Below are positions 52,776 to 61,472 of a stretch of DNA of 64,000 nt, in pieces. The translations under genes and the position numbers were made by a program. Positions within the stretch are counted from its first letter, which is position 1. Each line of letters begins with the position of its first letter. Source of the stretch: an uncultured Kushneria sp. (GTDB lineage: Bacteria; Pseudomonadota; Gammaproteobacteria; Pseudomonadales; Halomonadaceae); the NCBI RefSeq assembly GCF_947497025.1, contig NZ_CANMFC010000003.1, positions 124,001 through 188,000 of the forward strand, given 5' to 3'. Under the pieces are notes generated by a model that ran no database searches, had not been told where the DNA came from, and saw only the letters and a list, made by a program, of their open reading frames with translations.

Positions 52776-54281
52776 TGTCGGTAGCTGGCGGCCCGTCACC
52801 TGCCTGGGCTGGCGCTTGCGTTCCATCTGCTCCAGAAACCACGCCATGATGCGCCGGTAAAGCTCTGGTCCCAGTACGACATCTTCGACGCCAACATCCA
52901 GATTGGGGTTGTCGTTGACCTCGATGACCACGACCCGATCACCGCTTTGCTTGAGATCGACCCCGTAAAGACCGTTGCCAATCAGACGCGTGGCCTTGAG
53001 GGCGGTTTTAATCACCTTCTCGGGCGCTCTGGCCGGGTCCATCGTTTCAAATCCACCGCTACGTACCCGTCCGCCGCTGTGGTCATAGATCTGCCAGTGG
53101 CCGCGGGCCATGTAGTAGCGGCTGGCAAACAGCACCTGCCCGTCCAGAATACCGATGCGCCAGTCATATTCGGTGGGCATCCATTCCTGCAGGAGCAGCA
53201 GGGCCGAATCCTCGAAAAGTCGCCGGGCCTCCTCGATCAACTGAGTTTTGGAACTGATCTTGACCACGCCGCGGGAAAAGGCACCGTCCGGTATTTTCAA
53301 CACCTGTGGGAAGTCGAGGGTGTCGGCCAGCGTGTCCAGGCGATCAAGGTCGCTGCGGTTGAGCAGATGTCCCTCGGGCGCGGGAATGCCTTTGGCGCGT
53401 AGCAGGGCATGCAGATAGACCTTGTTGGTACAGCGAAGAATCGACTGGGGATCATCGATCACCACCAGCCCTTCGTGTTCGGCGCGACGGGCCATGCGCC
53501 AGGTGTGGTGATCAAGACGTGTGGTTTCGCGAATGAACAGGGCATCGAATTCAGCCAGTCGGCCTTCATCGCGACGGGTGATCAGGCTGACATCGATACC
53601 CATCGAGCGCCCGGCACGGATGAACTGCTTGATCGCACTCTTGTTGCTGGGCGGCATGGCTTCGGCAGGGTCCACCAGAATGGCCAGATCGAAACGGTAG
53701 CGTCGTTTGGCGGCAGGCGTACGCCAGACCTGGCGGGAGTGGCCGTTGAGGGCACGCGCAAAGCGATCTTCTTCGTCCGGGGCAATGTCTCTCAGCGAAA
53801 GCGCTTTCAGTCGCGCCAGTCGCCAGTCACCGTGGCGTTTGGTAAACCGTGCTTCCATGATCGGACAGGGTAAATGCGAAAAGAGCCGGCGTCCGAGTCG
53901 TGCCAGCACCTCACTGCCGGTATCGCCAAAGAAAAGCCGCAGATCCAGCCGCTCGCCCTGCAGGGCGCCGCGGCGGTCCAGCTCGGCCATCATGTCATTG
54001 AGCCCGTCAAGCTGCAGATCGATCAGTGCCTTGCGCTTGAGCTGATTGAGCGTTTCCACGTCAGGCTGCACGCGCTGCCCGCGCGCCTGGGCCAGCAGCG
54101 AGACGTAGTAGCCGGTTTCCAGATAATCCAGCCCGCTGCACAGGTTGATGACGTGGGTGGCCCGGTCCTGATCAGGGGTTTCTTCCAGCGCCAGAAAGTC
54201 ATCGGCGCTGACCAGATCATCGCTGGGGTAGTAGGGGCGCCAGTCGCTGGGGTGATCCACAACAATACGCAAACGTGACAT
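52770..54281 (-). CDS. RimK-family ATP-grasp ligase with N-terminal extension
   Basis: A 503-residue protein. The C-terminal half is an ATP-grasp domain: LRCTNKVYLHALLRAKGIPA, DFPQVLKIPDGAFSRGVVKI, LLQEWMPTEYDWRIGIL and VVIEVNDNPNLDVGVED. The N-terminal 200 residues (SRLRIVVDHPSDWRPYYPSDD on) form the RimK-like N-terminal extension of the long subfamily, absent in RimK itself (about 300 residues). Members form peptide bonds such as glutamylation; the substrate is unknown here. The start at 54281 has GGAG seven bases upstream. It lies 75 bp downstream of the antiporter on the same strand. Confidence 0.88.
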   Translation of the reverse strand: MSRLRIVVDHPSDWRPYYPSDDLVSADDFLALEETPDQDRATHVINLCSGLDYLETGYYVSLLAQARGQRVQPDVETLNQLKRKALIDLQLDGLNDMMAELDRRGALQGERLDLRLFFGDTGSEVLARLGRRLFSHLPCPIMEARFTKRHGDWRLARLKALSLRDIAPDEEDRFARALNGHSRQVWRTPAAKRRYRFDLAILVDPAEAMPPSNKSAIKQFIRAGRSMGIDVSLITRRDEGRLAEFDALFIRETTRLDHHTWRMARRAEHEGLVVIDDPQSILRCTNKVYLHALLRAKGIPAPEGHLLNRSDLDRLDTLADTLDFPQVLKIPDGAFSRGVVKISSKTQLIEEARRLFEDSALLLLQEWMPTEYDWRIGILDGQVLFASRYYMARGHWQIYDHSGGRVRSGGFETMDPARAPEKVIKTALKATRLIGNGLYGVDLKQSGDRVVVIEVNDNPNLDVGVEDVVLGPELYRRIMAWFLEQMERKRQPRQVTGRQLPTS

Positions 54282-54356
54282 GACGCGCTCCGCGGTGTGA
54301 GGGGAAACAGGCGCATCATAGGACGCCGCAGCCTGTCGTGGAATAGTGGCAGGCAC

Positions 54357-55601
54357 TCAGGAGCGGCTGTCCTGATCATGATGGCGGGCATAGGCGCGCG
54401 CCGACACGATGCTGGAGCTGCCATGAATGACGACCGAGGCCACCACGACCAGCGTGACGAGCGGCCAGGCAAGGTCAAGGTCTGTTTTCTCACGCACTTC
54501 CAGCGCATAGAGCAGAGCGGCCACACCCAATGGTCCGATCCATCCAAGCCAGGCGGCGGTTCTGATGCCCTTGAGTGGCCCCAGCAGTGGCGACAGCAGT
54601 AAAAGGGCCGGCAGGCGACGCAGCAGCACGATCAGGATGGCGGCAACCAGGGCCATCCAGCCCAGCGATAGCCAGCCCTGCCAGGGCAGGACAATTCCCA
54701 GCAGGAAAAACACTGGAATGGTGAAAAGACGCTCGAGCGTTGATTGCATCTCCTCCTGCTGTAGATCCTCGTTTTCGGTCACGGTATGCGACAGGCCCAG
54801 ATTGCCGATAAAGACCCCGATGATGGCATTCATGCCCACCATGTGAAGACCGAAGAGCAGTAGCAGGGTAAAGGCCAGTGAAAAGGGCAGCAGGGTGCTT
54901 TGCGACATCCAGCCGGCCTGATGGGCCCTCTGCAGCACCCGGCCGGCTGCCAGCCCGAGCACATAGGCCAGTGCTGCGCACAGCACGTTTTCATACCCGA
55001 CCGTCATTAAAAGCCAGTGCATGCCCTCCAGGGGCTGTCCCTGCGTCACGCTTGACCAGAGCGCCATGGCGAGCATAACCATGGGAGAGGCCAGCCCGTC
55101 ATTGATGCCGGATTCGTAGGTAATGGCATGGCGCATGGGCGCCGGAATCAGCTTCTGTGCCTGTTCGCCCTGTACGACGGTCGCTGTGACGACCGGGTCG
55201 GTGGGGGTCAGTATCCAGCCCAGCAGAAATGCCAGCGCCCAGCCGGTGGCCATGGTGATCTGTATCAGTACGGTCGTGAACGCCGCCATCAAAACCATGC
55301 CACCGATGACGATGACGGCAAGTGGTCGCCAGCAGGTTTCAAGAAAGTGTCGCTCCATCTGCAGGGCGGCCGAACTCAGTGCCATGGCCATCGTGATGCG
55401 ACAGGCCCATTCCATGAGAATCGTGACGTCTCCCAGCGAGGAGAGCGGCACCACCTGGGTGACAGGCCCCATGAGGATGCCGGCCAGAAGGGCAAACTGT
55501 ACTTCCGTGGCATACCACTTCCGGATTTTCTTGATCATCAGGCCATTGACAAGCCACAGGCATGAGATGGAAACGGCAATGAGCAAAATAGTGTGGGTCA
55601 T
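54357..55601 (-). CDS. Cation:proton antiporter (NhaP/CPA1 family)
   Basis: A 414-residue membrane protein with about twelve helices. The CPA hallmark is in FLLGWILTPTDPVVTATVVQG (ion-binding TDP) and in AITYESGINDGLASPMVMLA (the SGxNDG signature of the NhaP/SOD type). It exchanges Na+ or K+ for protons, a role expected in a halophile. The start is probably ATG 55601 (MTHTILLIAVSI); the GTG 20 codons upstream has no support and no strong ribosome-binding site is visible at either. Tail SRAYARHHDQDSRS is basic and cytoplasmic. Confidence 0.85.
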   Translation of the reverse strand: MTHTILLIAVSISCLWLVNGLMIKKIRKWYATEVQFALLAGILMGPVTQVVPLSSLGDVTILMEWACRITMAMALSSAALQMERHFLETCWRPLAVIVIGGMVLMAAFTTVLIQITMATGWALAFLLGWILTPTDPVVTATVVQGEQAQKLIPAPMRHAITYESGINDGLASPMVMLAMALWSSVTQGQPLEGMHWLLMTVGYENVLCAALAYVLGLAAGRVLQRAHQAGWMSQSTLLPFSLAFTLLLLFGLHMVGMNAIIGVFIGNLGLSHTVTENEDLQQEEMQSTLERLFTIPVFFLLGIVLPWQGWLSLGWMALVAAILIVLLRRLPALLLLSPLLGPLKGIRTAAWLGWIGPLGVAALLYALEVREKTDLDLAWPLVTLVVVASVVIHGSSSIVSARAYARHHDQDSRS

Positions 55602-55758
55602 GCAAGCAATACCGGCCGGGTTGTTCACGGATAGAAAAAGTCCTCCCAGTGTAGTCGCCACAAACTATTGTTGTGGTCGATGCGCTACCCGGCAGGGTCT
55701 TGAGAAGAGAGAAATGGTAGGATTGCGGCCTTTTGGATCCTGACCTGGAGAAGATCGC

Positions 55759-56238
55759 ATGGCTTTCACGCTGCGTGCAGCGGACGGTAGGGATGCGGCG
55801 GCACTCAATGCCCTGGAGCGCACCTGCTTTGGCGACGATGAGGACAGCTTCAGCCCCTCACAGCTGAAGTATCTGGTCACGAAGGCCAACGCACAGACGC
55901 GTCTGGTCATCGATGACGATGGAGTCCTGATGGGATACGGGACGCTGCTTTTTCGACGCAACGAAAAAAAGGCGCGCCTTTACTCCTTTTGCCTGCATCC
56001 GGACGTTCGCGGGCAGGGGCTGGGGCAGCGTCTGCTGCTGGCGCTGGAGGCGGTGGCCCTGGCGCGTGGCTGTGACAGCATCTATCTGGAAGTGCGTGCC
56101 GATAACCGCTCGGCCATCTCGCTGTATCGGCGCATGGGCTATGAGGTACTGCACTGGATGGAAGATTATTATCACGATGGCTGTGCGGCCTGGAAAATGC
56201 TGCGCTGCCTGGGTGAAGGCAACAGTGCGTCCTCCTAG
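55759..56238 (+). CDS. GNAT-family N-acetyltransferase
   Basis: A 159-residue acetyl-CoA-dependent transferase, RimI-like. The acetyl-CoA motif is HPDVRGQGLGQRLLLALEAV and the C-terminal part has LEVRADNRSAISLYRRMGYE, both standard for the fold. The ATG at 55759 follows GGAG at about eight bases. It is divergent from the antiporter gene and precedes the DUF454 pair. The acceptor substrate is unknown. Confidence 0.9.
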   Translation: MAFTLRAADGRDAAALNALERTCFGDDEDSFSPSQLKYLVTKANAQTRLVIDDDGVLMGYGTLLFRRNEKKARLYSFCLHPDVRGQGLGQRLLLALEAVALARGCDSIYLEVRADNRSAISLYRRMGYEVLHWMEDYYHDGCAAWKMLRCLGEGNSASS

Positions 56239-56330
56239 CTTCCTGCAGCTTTGCAGGCAGTAGACGCAGGGTTGGTGACAGGCGCCTTGAACGCTATGAT
56301 CGGCGGTTCACGTTTTCGCGGGAGTGTGGC

Positions 56331-56765
56331 ATGTCAGGTCTTCCTCCGGATCCCGCCGCGGATCATCGCGCGCGCTCTCCGATCAATCGTGCCATCTGGA
56401 TCTCGCTGGCAGCGCTTTGTTTCGGGATCGGGATAGTTGGTATCTTTTTGCCGCTGCTGCCGGCCACTGATTTCATGCTGCTGGCGGTGATCTGTGCATC
56501 AAAGGGCTCAAAACGCTTTGAACGCTGGATTCGGCGCAATCGTTTCGCGGGGCCATTGATCCGGGCATGGGAGGAGGAGCGCGCCATTCCCCTGCCGGCC
56601 AAGCTCGTGTCGATCGCCATGATGTTTTTCAGTGCCTGGGTCATCTGGATTCATACCGGTTTCAACTGGGTTTTCTGGCTGCTTTTGATGGTGCTGACGG
56701 TCGTGGGGGCGTTCGTGGCAACCCGGCCACTGCCTTCCGGAAAGCCCCGTGTTTCCAATGACTGA
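56331..56765 (+). CDS. DUF454 (YbaN-like) inner-membrane protein, copy 1
   Basis: A 144-residue protein with two to three hydrophobic segments: ISLAALCFGIGIVGIFLPLL, PATDFMLLAVICASKGSKRF and ITMMFFSAWVIWIH-like helices. It matches YbaN/DUF454 through LPxTPFxLLA-type spacing, here with ATDFMLLAV. GGGAG precedes the ATG at 56331. It is followed by a paralogue 100 bp downstream. Function unknown. Confidence 0.85.
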   Translation: MSGLPPDPAADHRARSPINRAIWISLAALCFGIGIVGIFLPLLPATDFMLLAVICASKGSKRFERWIRRNRFAGPLIRAWEEERAIPLPAKLVSIAMMFFSAWVIWIHTGFNWVFWLLLMVLTVVGAFVATRPLPSGKPRVSND

Positions 56766-56864
56766 TTATTCAGATGCCCTGCGTGTCTTCCTGGCCATCG
56801 CCGGCTCTCCTGTCGGGCTGACAGTTGTCGTCTCGCCGAGCAGGCCGTCCTGCAGGAAGGTGCC

Positions 56865-57236
56865 ATGCGCTATCTCTGGATAGGCCTTGCCGGACTCTGC
56901 TTTGCGCTGGGCGCGGCAGGCGTCATCGTGCCGCTGCTGCCGACCACACCCTTCATGCTGGCCGCCGTGGCGCTGGCATCAAAAGGCTCGCCGCAATTTG
57001 CCCGCTGGATTCGACAGCACCGGCTGGCAGGCCCTGCGATAAGGCACTGGGAGCATGAGCGCGCCATCTCATTACGTGCCAAGGCGTTGGCAGTCGCGAC
57101 CCTGGTCTTCAGCGCCGTAGTGATCTGGATCACCATCCCTTCTCTGGCCGTGCGTATCGGTGTGACCCTGCTGCTGGCTGGTATTGGCAGCTGGCTCATC
57201 ACACGGGCCACCCCCTCGCAGCGTCATAAACCATAA
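56865..57236 (+). CDS. DUF454 (YbaN-like) inner-membrane protein, copy 2
   Basis: A 123-residue protein with the same layout as the gene before it: RYLWIGLAGLCFALGAAGVI, LPTTPFMLAAVALASKGSPQF, the basic WIRQHRLAGPAIRHWEHERA loop shared with copy 1, then two helices at the end. It is closer to the canonical YbaN sequence than copy 1. CAGGAAGG lies seven or so bases before the ATG. The two genes look like a tandem duplication. Function unknown. Confidence 0.88.
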   Translation: MRYLWIGLAGLCFALGAAGVIVPLLPTTPFMLAAVALASKGSPQFARWIRQHRLAGPAIRHWEHERAISLRAKALAVATLVFSAVVIWITIPSLAVRIGVTLLLAGIGSWLITRATPSQRHKP

Positions 57237-57324
57237 GTCCGCTTTTCCGAGCGCATGCGCTTTGAGCCGGCAAGGGCTTGCAGCGTACACTAGACCCACG
57301 ATCGACCCATTTCAGGAGCCCTTC

Positions 57325-59955
57325 ATGGCCGAGCCGCAAGCCATTTATCTAAGCGATTACCGTCCTCCGGCCTACTGCGTCGACAAAACAGAGCTGACCT
57401 TCGACCTTGATCCGAGTGCGACACGAGTCAGGGCGCGTCTTCATATGCAGCGTCACACCGAATACGGCGAAGACACGGCGTTGACGCTGTACGGCCATGG
57501 GCTGACCACCGAGCGCATTGCCATTGATGGCCAGGTGCTGCTGGACAATGAATATCGCATTGACGGCGAGCAGCTGGTGATCGATCGAGTGCCGGGTGCG
57601 TTTGTGCTGGATACGGAAGTGGTCATCGATCCGGCCAATAATACGGCGCTGGAAGGGCTTTACGTTTCCGGACCGATATTTTGCACTCAGTGTGAGCCCG
57701 AAGGCTTTCGTCGCATCACCTGGTATCCCGACCGGCCCGATGTGATGGCCGTGTTCACCACCACGGTCATCGGTGATCAAAAGCGCCAGCCGGTGCTGCT
57801 CTCCAACGGTAATCCCGTCGAGCGCGGCGAGCTGCCCAATGGTCGTCATTTCGTCACCTGGGAGGACCCGCACCCCAAGCCTTCCTATCTCTTTGCGCTG
57901 GTGGCCGGCTCGCTCGAGTGCGTGCGCGACAGCTTCACCACCATGAGCGGGCGCGAAGTGGCCCTCGAGCTGTGGGTCGAGGCGCAGAATCTGGAAAAGA
58001 CCGACTGGGCCATGGCCTCGCTCAAGCGCGCCATGAAATGGGATGAGCAGGCCTACGGACGCGAATACGATCTGGATCTTTTCATGATCGTCGCCGTGGA
58101 CGACTTCAACATGGGCGCCATGGAGAACAAGGGGCTCAATATCTTCAACAGTGCCGCGGTGCTGGCCAATCCGCAGACCACGACGGATGCCACCTTCCAG
58201 CGTATTGAAGGGATCGTGGCGCATGAGTACTTCCATAACTGGTCGGGCAACCGAGTTACCTGCCGCGACTGGTTCCAGCTGGCGCTCAAGGAAGGCTTTA
58301 CCGTCTTTCGTGATCAGAGCTTTTCTTCCGACATCAACTCGGCACCGGTCAAGCGCATCGAGGATGCCGCGCTGATGCGCACGCTGCAGTTTGCAGAGGA
58401 TGCCGGCCCCACCGCGCATCCGGTGCGTCCCGATCATTTCATCGAGATCTCGAACTTCTACACCCTGACCATTTATGAAAAGGGTGCCGAGATCGTGCGC
58501 ATGCTCAGCAATCTGCTGGGAGAAGAGACCTTTCGCCGCGGCAGCGACCTCTACTTTGATCGCTTTGACGGTCAGGCAGTGCGGGTCGAGGACTTTGTCG
58601 AGACCATGGCTGAGGTGTCGGGCGAAGATCTGACCCGGTTCATGCGTTGGTATGCTCAGGCGGGGACCCCGCAGCTCACGGCGCGCAGCGATTACGACGC
58701 CGGCCAGCGTCAGCTTACTTTGAGCATCAGCCAGCAGACACCGCCCACGCCGGGTCAGGACGACAAGCAGCCTCTGCATGTGCCGGTACGCATGGGGCTG
58801 ATCGCGGCCGATGGCCAGCCGGTCGAGCTGATCATCAATGGTGAGTCGCACGGCACCGATACCGTACTGCATCTGCGTGAGGCCGAGCAGCAGTGGGTAT
58901 TTGACAATGTCGATGAGGGTGCCGTGCCCTCGCTGCTGCGCGGCTTTTCGGCGCCGGTTCGCCTGGAATATCCCTGGTCGCGTGATGCGCTCTCGCATCT
59001 GATGCGCTTTGACGAGGATGGTTTTAATCGCTGGGATGCCACACAGCGACTGGCGTTGATGGCGATCGAAGAGATGATGGCCGCCCATCAGCGCGGTGAG
59101 CTGATGACACTGGACAGTCGGCTGATCGAAGCTTTCCGACATCTGCTGTGCGAACCGACCGATGACAAGGCGGTGCTGGCCGAAATGCTGCGTCTGCCCA
59201 GCGAGGCGTGGATTGCCGAGCAGCAAGATCGAGTGGATATCGACGCCATCCACGGCGCCCGCCGCGCGGCGATCGAACAGCTGGCGGATAATCTTTTTCC
59301 CGAGTTCGAAAGCGTCTATCACGCCAATCAGCAGGTGGAAGCGTACGCGCCCACGCCCGAGCAGATCGCCTCACGCAGTCTCAAGAACGTGGCACTCTCC
59401 TATCTGGTCGCCAGCGGTGAGGTTGAGGCGCTCAACATGGCGCGTGCCCAGTATGAGGCCGACGACAACATGACCGACGTGCGCGCGGCACTGACATTGC
59501 TGGCGCACTCGGATCGCACTGATCTGGGCGACCCGGCGATTCGCGCCTTTGGCGAGCGCTGGGCCCATGATTCGCTGGTGATGGATCAGTGGTTTGCCAC
59601 CCAGGTGACACGTCCACAGGCGGATGCGCTGGAACGCGTACGCTTTCTGATGAAGCATCCGGCGTTTTCGATCAAAAATCCCAACCGGGTACGGGCACTG
59701 ATCGGTGCCTTTACCCAGCAGAACCGGGTCAACTTCCATCGCCTCGATGCAGAGGGGTATCGGCTGCTGGCGGATGTGGTCATCGAGCTCAACCGGCTCA
59801 ATCCGGAAATTGCCGCGCGCATGATCGTGCCGCTGACGCGTTACCATCGCCTGGATGAGAAGCGTCAGGCATTGATGCGTGGCGAGCTTGAGCGCATTCG
59901 CAGTGAAAATCTTTCGCGCAATGTGTTTGAGGTGGTGGAGAAGGCGCTGGCCTGA
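57325..59955 (+). CDS. pepN: Aminopeptidase N (M1 family)
   Basis: Zinc metallopeptidase of 876 residues that trims N-terminal residues from peptides. The substrate-anchor motif is NMGAMENKGLN and the zinc site is VAHEYFHNWSGNRVTCRDWF with the distal Glu in LKEGFTVFRDQ (HExxH-x18-E). The N-terminal saddle domain and the C-terminal alpha-helical domain complete the PepN type. The ATG at 57325 follows AGGAG at eight bases; the track ORF starts 47 codons earlier inside the 3' end of the DUF454 gene. A strong terminator follows. Confidence 0.96.
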   Translation: MAEPQAIYLSDYRPPAYCVDKTELTFDLDPSATRVRARLHMQRHTEYGEDTALTLYGHGLTTERIAIDGQVLLDNEYRIDGEQLVIDRVPGAFVLDTEVVIDPANNTALEGLYVSGPIFCTQCEPEGFRRITWYPDRPDVMAVFTTTVIGDQKRQPVLLSNGNPVERGELPNGRHFVTWEDPHPKPSYLFALVAGSLECVRDSFTTMSGREVALELWVEAQNLEKTDWAMASLKRAMKWDEQAYGREYDLDLFMIVAVDDFNMGAMENKGLNIFNSAAVLANPQTTTDATFQRIEGIVAHEYFHNWSGNRVTCRDWFQLALKEGFTVFRDQSFSSDINSAPVKRIEDAALMRTLQFAEDAGPTAHPVRPDHFIEISNFYTLTIYEKGAEIVRMLSNLLGEETFRRGSDLYFDRFDGQAVRVEDFVETMAEVSGEDLTRFMRWYAQAGTPQLTARSDYDAGQRQLTLSISQQTPPTPGQDDKQPLHVPVRMGLIAADGQPVELIINGESHGTDTVLHLREAEQQWVFDNVDEGAVPSLLRGFSAPVRLEYPWSRDALSHLMRFDEDGFNRWDATQRLALMAIEEMMAAHQRGELMTLDSRLIEAFRHLLCEPTDDKAVLAEMLRLPSEAWIAEQQDRVDIDAIHGARRAAIEQLADNLFPEFESVYHANQQVEAYAPTPEQIASRSLKNVALSYLVASGEVEALNMARAQYEADDNMTDVRAALTLLAHSDRTDLGDPAIRAFGERWAHDSLVMDQWFATQVTRPQADALERVRFLMKHPAFSIKNPNRVRALIGAFTQQNRVNFHRLDAEGYRLLADVVIELNRLNPEIAARMIVPLTRYHRLDEKRQALMRGELERIRSENLSRNVFEVVEKALA

Positions 59956-59978
59956 GGTTGTCCTGATGGCCATGCAAA

Positions 59979-60007
59979 ACGGCGCCCTATGGGGCGCCGT
60001 TTTTTTG
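59979..60007 (+). terminator. Rho-independent terminator after pepN
   Basis: ACGGCGCCC-TATG-GGGCGCCGT followed by TTTTTTT, 24 bases after the stop codon. Confidence 0.92.
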
Positions 60008-60055
60008 ATGCCAGCGGACGAGTTGTGTCGGGCGCTGTCAGGGTCTGGACTCTGC

Positions 60056-60586
60056 TCAGGGCGCGATGGCGCGAGTGGCGTCGGTAAAGCCCAGCAGTGA
60101 GATATTGGTGTCCAGACGCTTGCCGTTGGGATCAAACAGGCTGACCGTGGCCTTCGTGCCGCCACGCAGCTGGCTGAGCAGCTGACCCTGCAGGGGCAGG
60201 TCGGCGCGGCAGGCGTCATCCATGCAGACCTGATACGGGAAGGGGATTTCCTTGCCGTTATCGACCTGGAGCTGCATGCCGGGAGCAAGGCGCACGCCCA
60301 GCGGCAGCAGAAAGACCATGACCGGGTCACTGCTCTGCGGCGGATAGGCCACGACGACCCGCATGACGGGGCGGTCACTGCTGGGGCTGTTGACCAGCTG
60401 TGTCATGGTGCAGCGTGCGTCATTGCCACCACCCTTCGGGCAGCGGACTTCCCAGTCCCTGAATTGCTTGATATCGGCATCCGGTGCGTTTTGCGGCTGC
60501 GCCTGGGCAGCGGGCACCATGTAGAGGGAAAATAGCGTCGCCATCAGGGCCATAAGCCCTGAAGCCGACATGCGGCGTAACAGCAT
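60056..60586 (-). CDS. Invasion-associated locus B (IalB) family periplasmic protein
   Basis: A 176-residue exported protein. The signal peptide MLLRRMSASGLMALMATLFSLYMVPAAQAQ ends at an AxA site; the mature part has FRDWEVRCPKGGGNDARC and the paired Cys motif CMDDACRADLPL of the IalB fold, known from Bartonella but widespread in proteobacteria. AGGAGA lies eight bases before the ATG at 60586; the track ORF starts 18 codons earlier. It probably acts in the periplasm, perhaps in envelope homeostasis; the function outside Bartonella is unclear. Confidence 0.88.
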   Translation of the reverse strand: MLLRRMSASGLMALMATLFSLYMVPAAQAQPQNAPDADIKQFRDWEVRCPKGGGNDARCTMTQLVNSPSSDRPVMRVVVAYPPQSSDPVMVFLLPLGVRLAPGMQLQVDNGKEIPFPYQVCMDDACRADLPLQGQLLSQLRGGTKATVSLFDPNGKRLDTNISLLGFTDATRAIAP

Positions 60587-60748
60587 GTGCAGTCTCTCCT
60601 GTAAATGACGGGTACGGGTATGACCACGCATGGCGCCCAACCCGAAGCGCTACACACTAAGCCCTGACGCCTGTTTTATAAAGTCCTGCGCCGGCGAAGG
60701 AGCTTTAACGCCCTGTCTGACGAGACGGGCGCTGGCCGATGCAGGCTA

Positions 60749-61246
60749 TCAGCGTGCCACCAGATCCGTGGAGATGGGGCGATTGCCAAAGACAGGACGC
60801 AGCACAAAATTGGAGTGGACGCCGGTGACGCCTTCGATCGGGGTGATGTGCTCCAGCAACAGGCGCTGGTAGTCATCCATGTCCTCGACGCGAATCTTGA
60901 GTTGATAGTCGACTTCCTGACCGGTGATCATCAGGCATTCGATCACTTCAGGCAGGGCCGCGACGCGCTGCTCAAAATTGGCAAAGCGTTCGGGCGTATG
61001 GCGATCCATGGAGATGTGGACCAGCGCCATCAGGCGATAGCCCAGCCTTCGGGCATCCACCTGCGCCTGATAGCCGGTAATCAAGCCGCTCTCTTCAAGT
61101 GCACGCACTCGTCTCAGACAGGGCGACGGTGACAGGCCAACGCGATCGGCCAGCGCCTGGTTGCTGATACGACCGTCCGTCTGCAGTATTTCAAGGATAT
61201 GTCGATCATGGCGGTCGATCGCAATAGTCGGTTGCCTCTCAAACAT
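60749..61246 (-). CDS. Lrp/AsnC-family transcriptional regulator
   Basis: A 165-residue regulator with an N-terminal helix-turn-helix (RISNQALADRVGLSPSPCLR) and a C-terminal RAM effector domain (ALPEVIECLMITGQEVDYQL). It is divergent from leuA, with 226 bp between the starts, a classical arrangement for an Lrp-type protein controlling branched-chain amino-acid synthesis. AAGG lies nine bases before the ATG. Effector and target remain inferences from family and position. Confidence 0.9.
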   Translation of the reverse strand: MFERQPTIAIDRHDRHILEILQTDGRISNQALADRVGLSPSPCLRRVRALEESGLITGYQAQVDARRLGYRLMALVHISMDRHTPERFANFEQRVAALPEVIECLMITGQEVDYQLKIRVEDMDDYQRLLLEHITPIEGVTGVHSNFVLRPVFGNRPISTDLVAR

Positions 61247-61285
61247 TTATTGGTGCCTTCTGCTAAAAAGTTATTCAATACTGGA

Positions 61286-61291
61286 ATTATA
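61286..61291 (-). promoter_or_regulatory. Putative -10 element of the Lrp-type gene
   Basis: Perfect TATAAT on the minus strand, about 40 bp before the regulator's ATG. No good -35 box is found 16-19 bases upstream. Confidence 0.35.
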
Positions 61292-61472
61292 TTGCTTTAA
61301 GGGGACGATTTACCACGATAATCGCAAGGACCTGTCAGGATGACGGCGCTATACTGATCCCACTGTCACAAGCAGTGCCGATTCGGCTCATGAGTCCGCT
61401 TCACGAGAGTAGACATCAATGATGCCCCTGCTCAGGCATGAAACATCCCTTCAGCGCTTATCAGAGGTCAAC

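Noticed and set aside
57349-59322. 657-aa minus-strand ORF opposite pepN
   Set aside because: Complete antisense shadow of PepN, without recognisable domain or start signal.
61419-61472. In-frame upstream extension of leuA as a leucine leader peptide
   Set aside because: The stretch is in frame with leuA, lacks a Leu run and its own stop, and no attenuator hairpin with a T-run follows.
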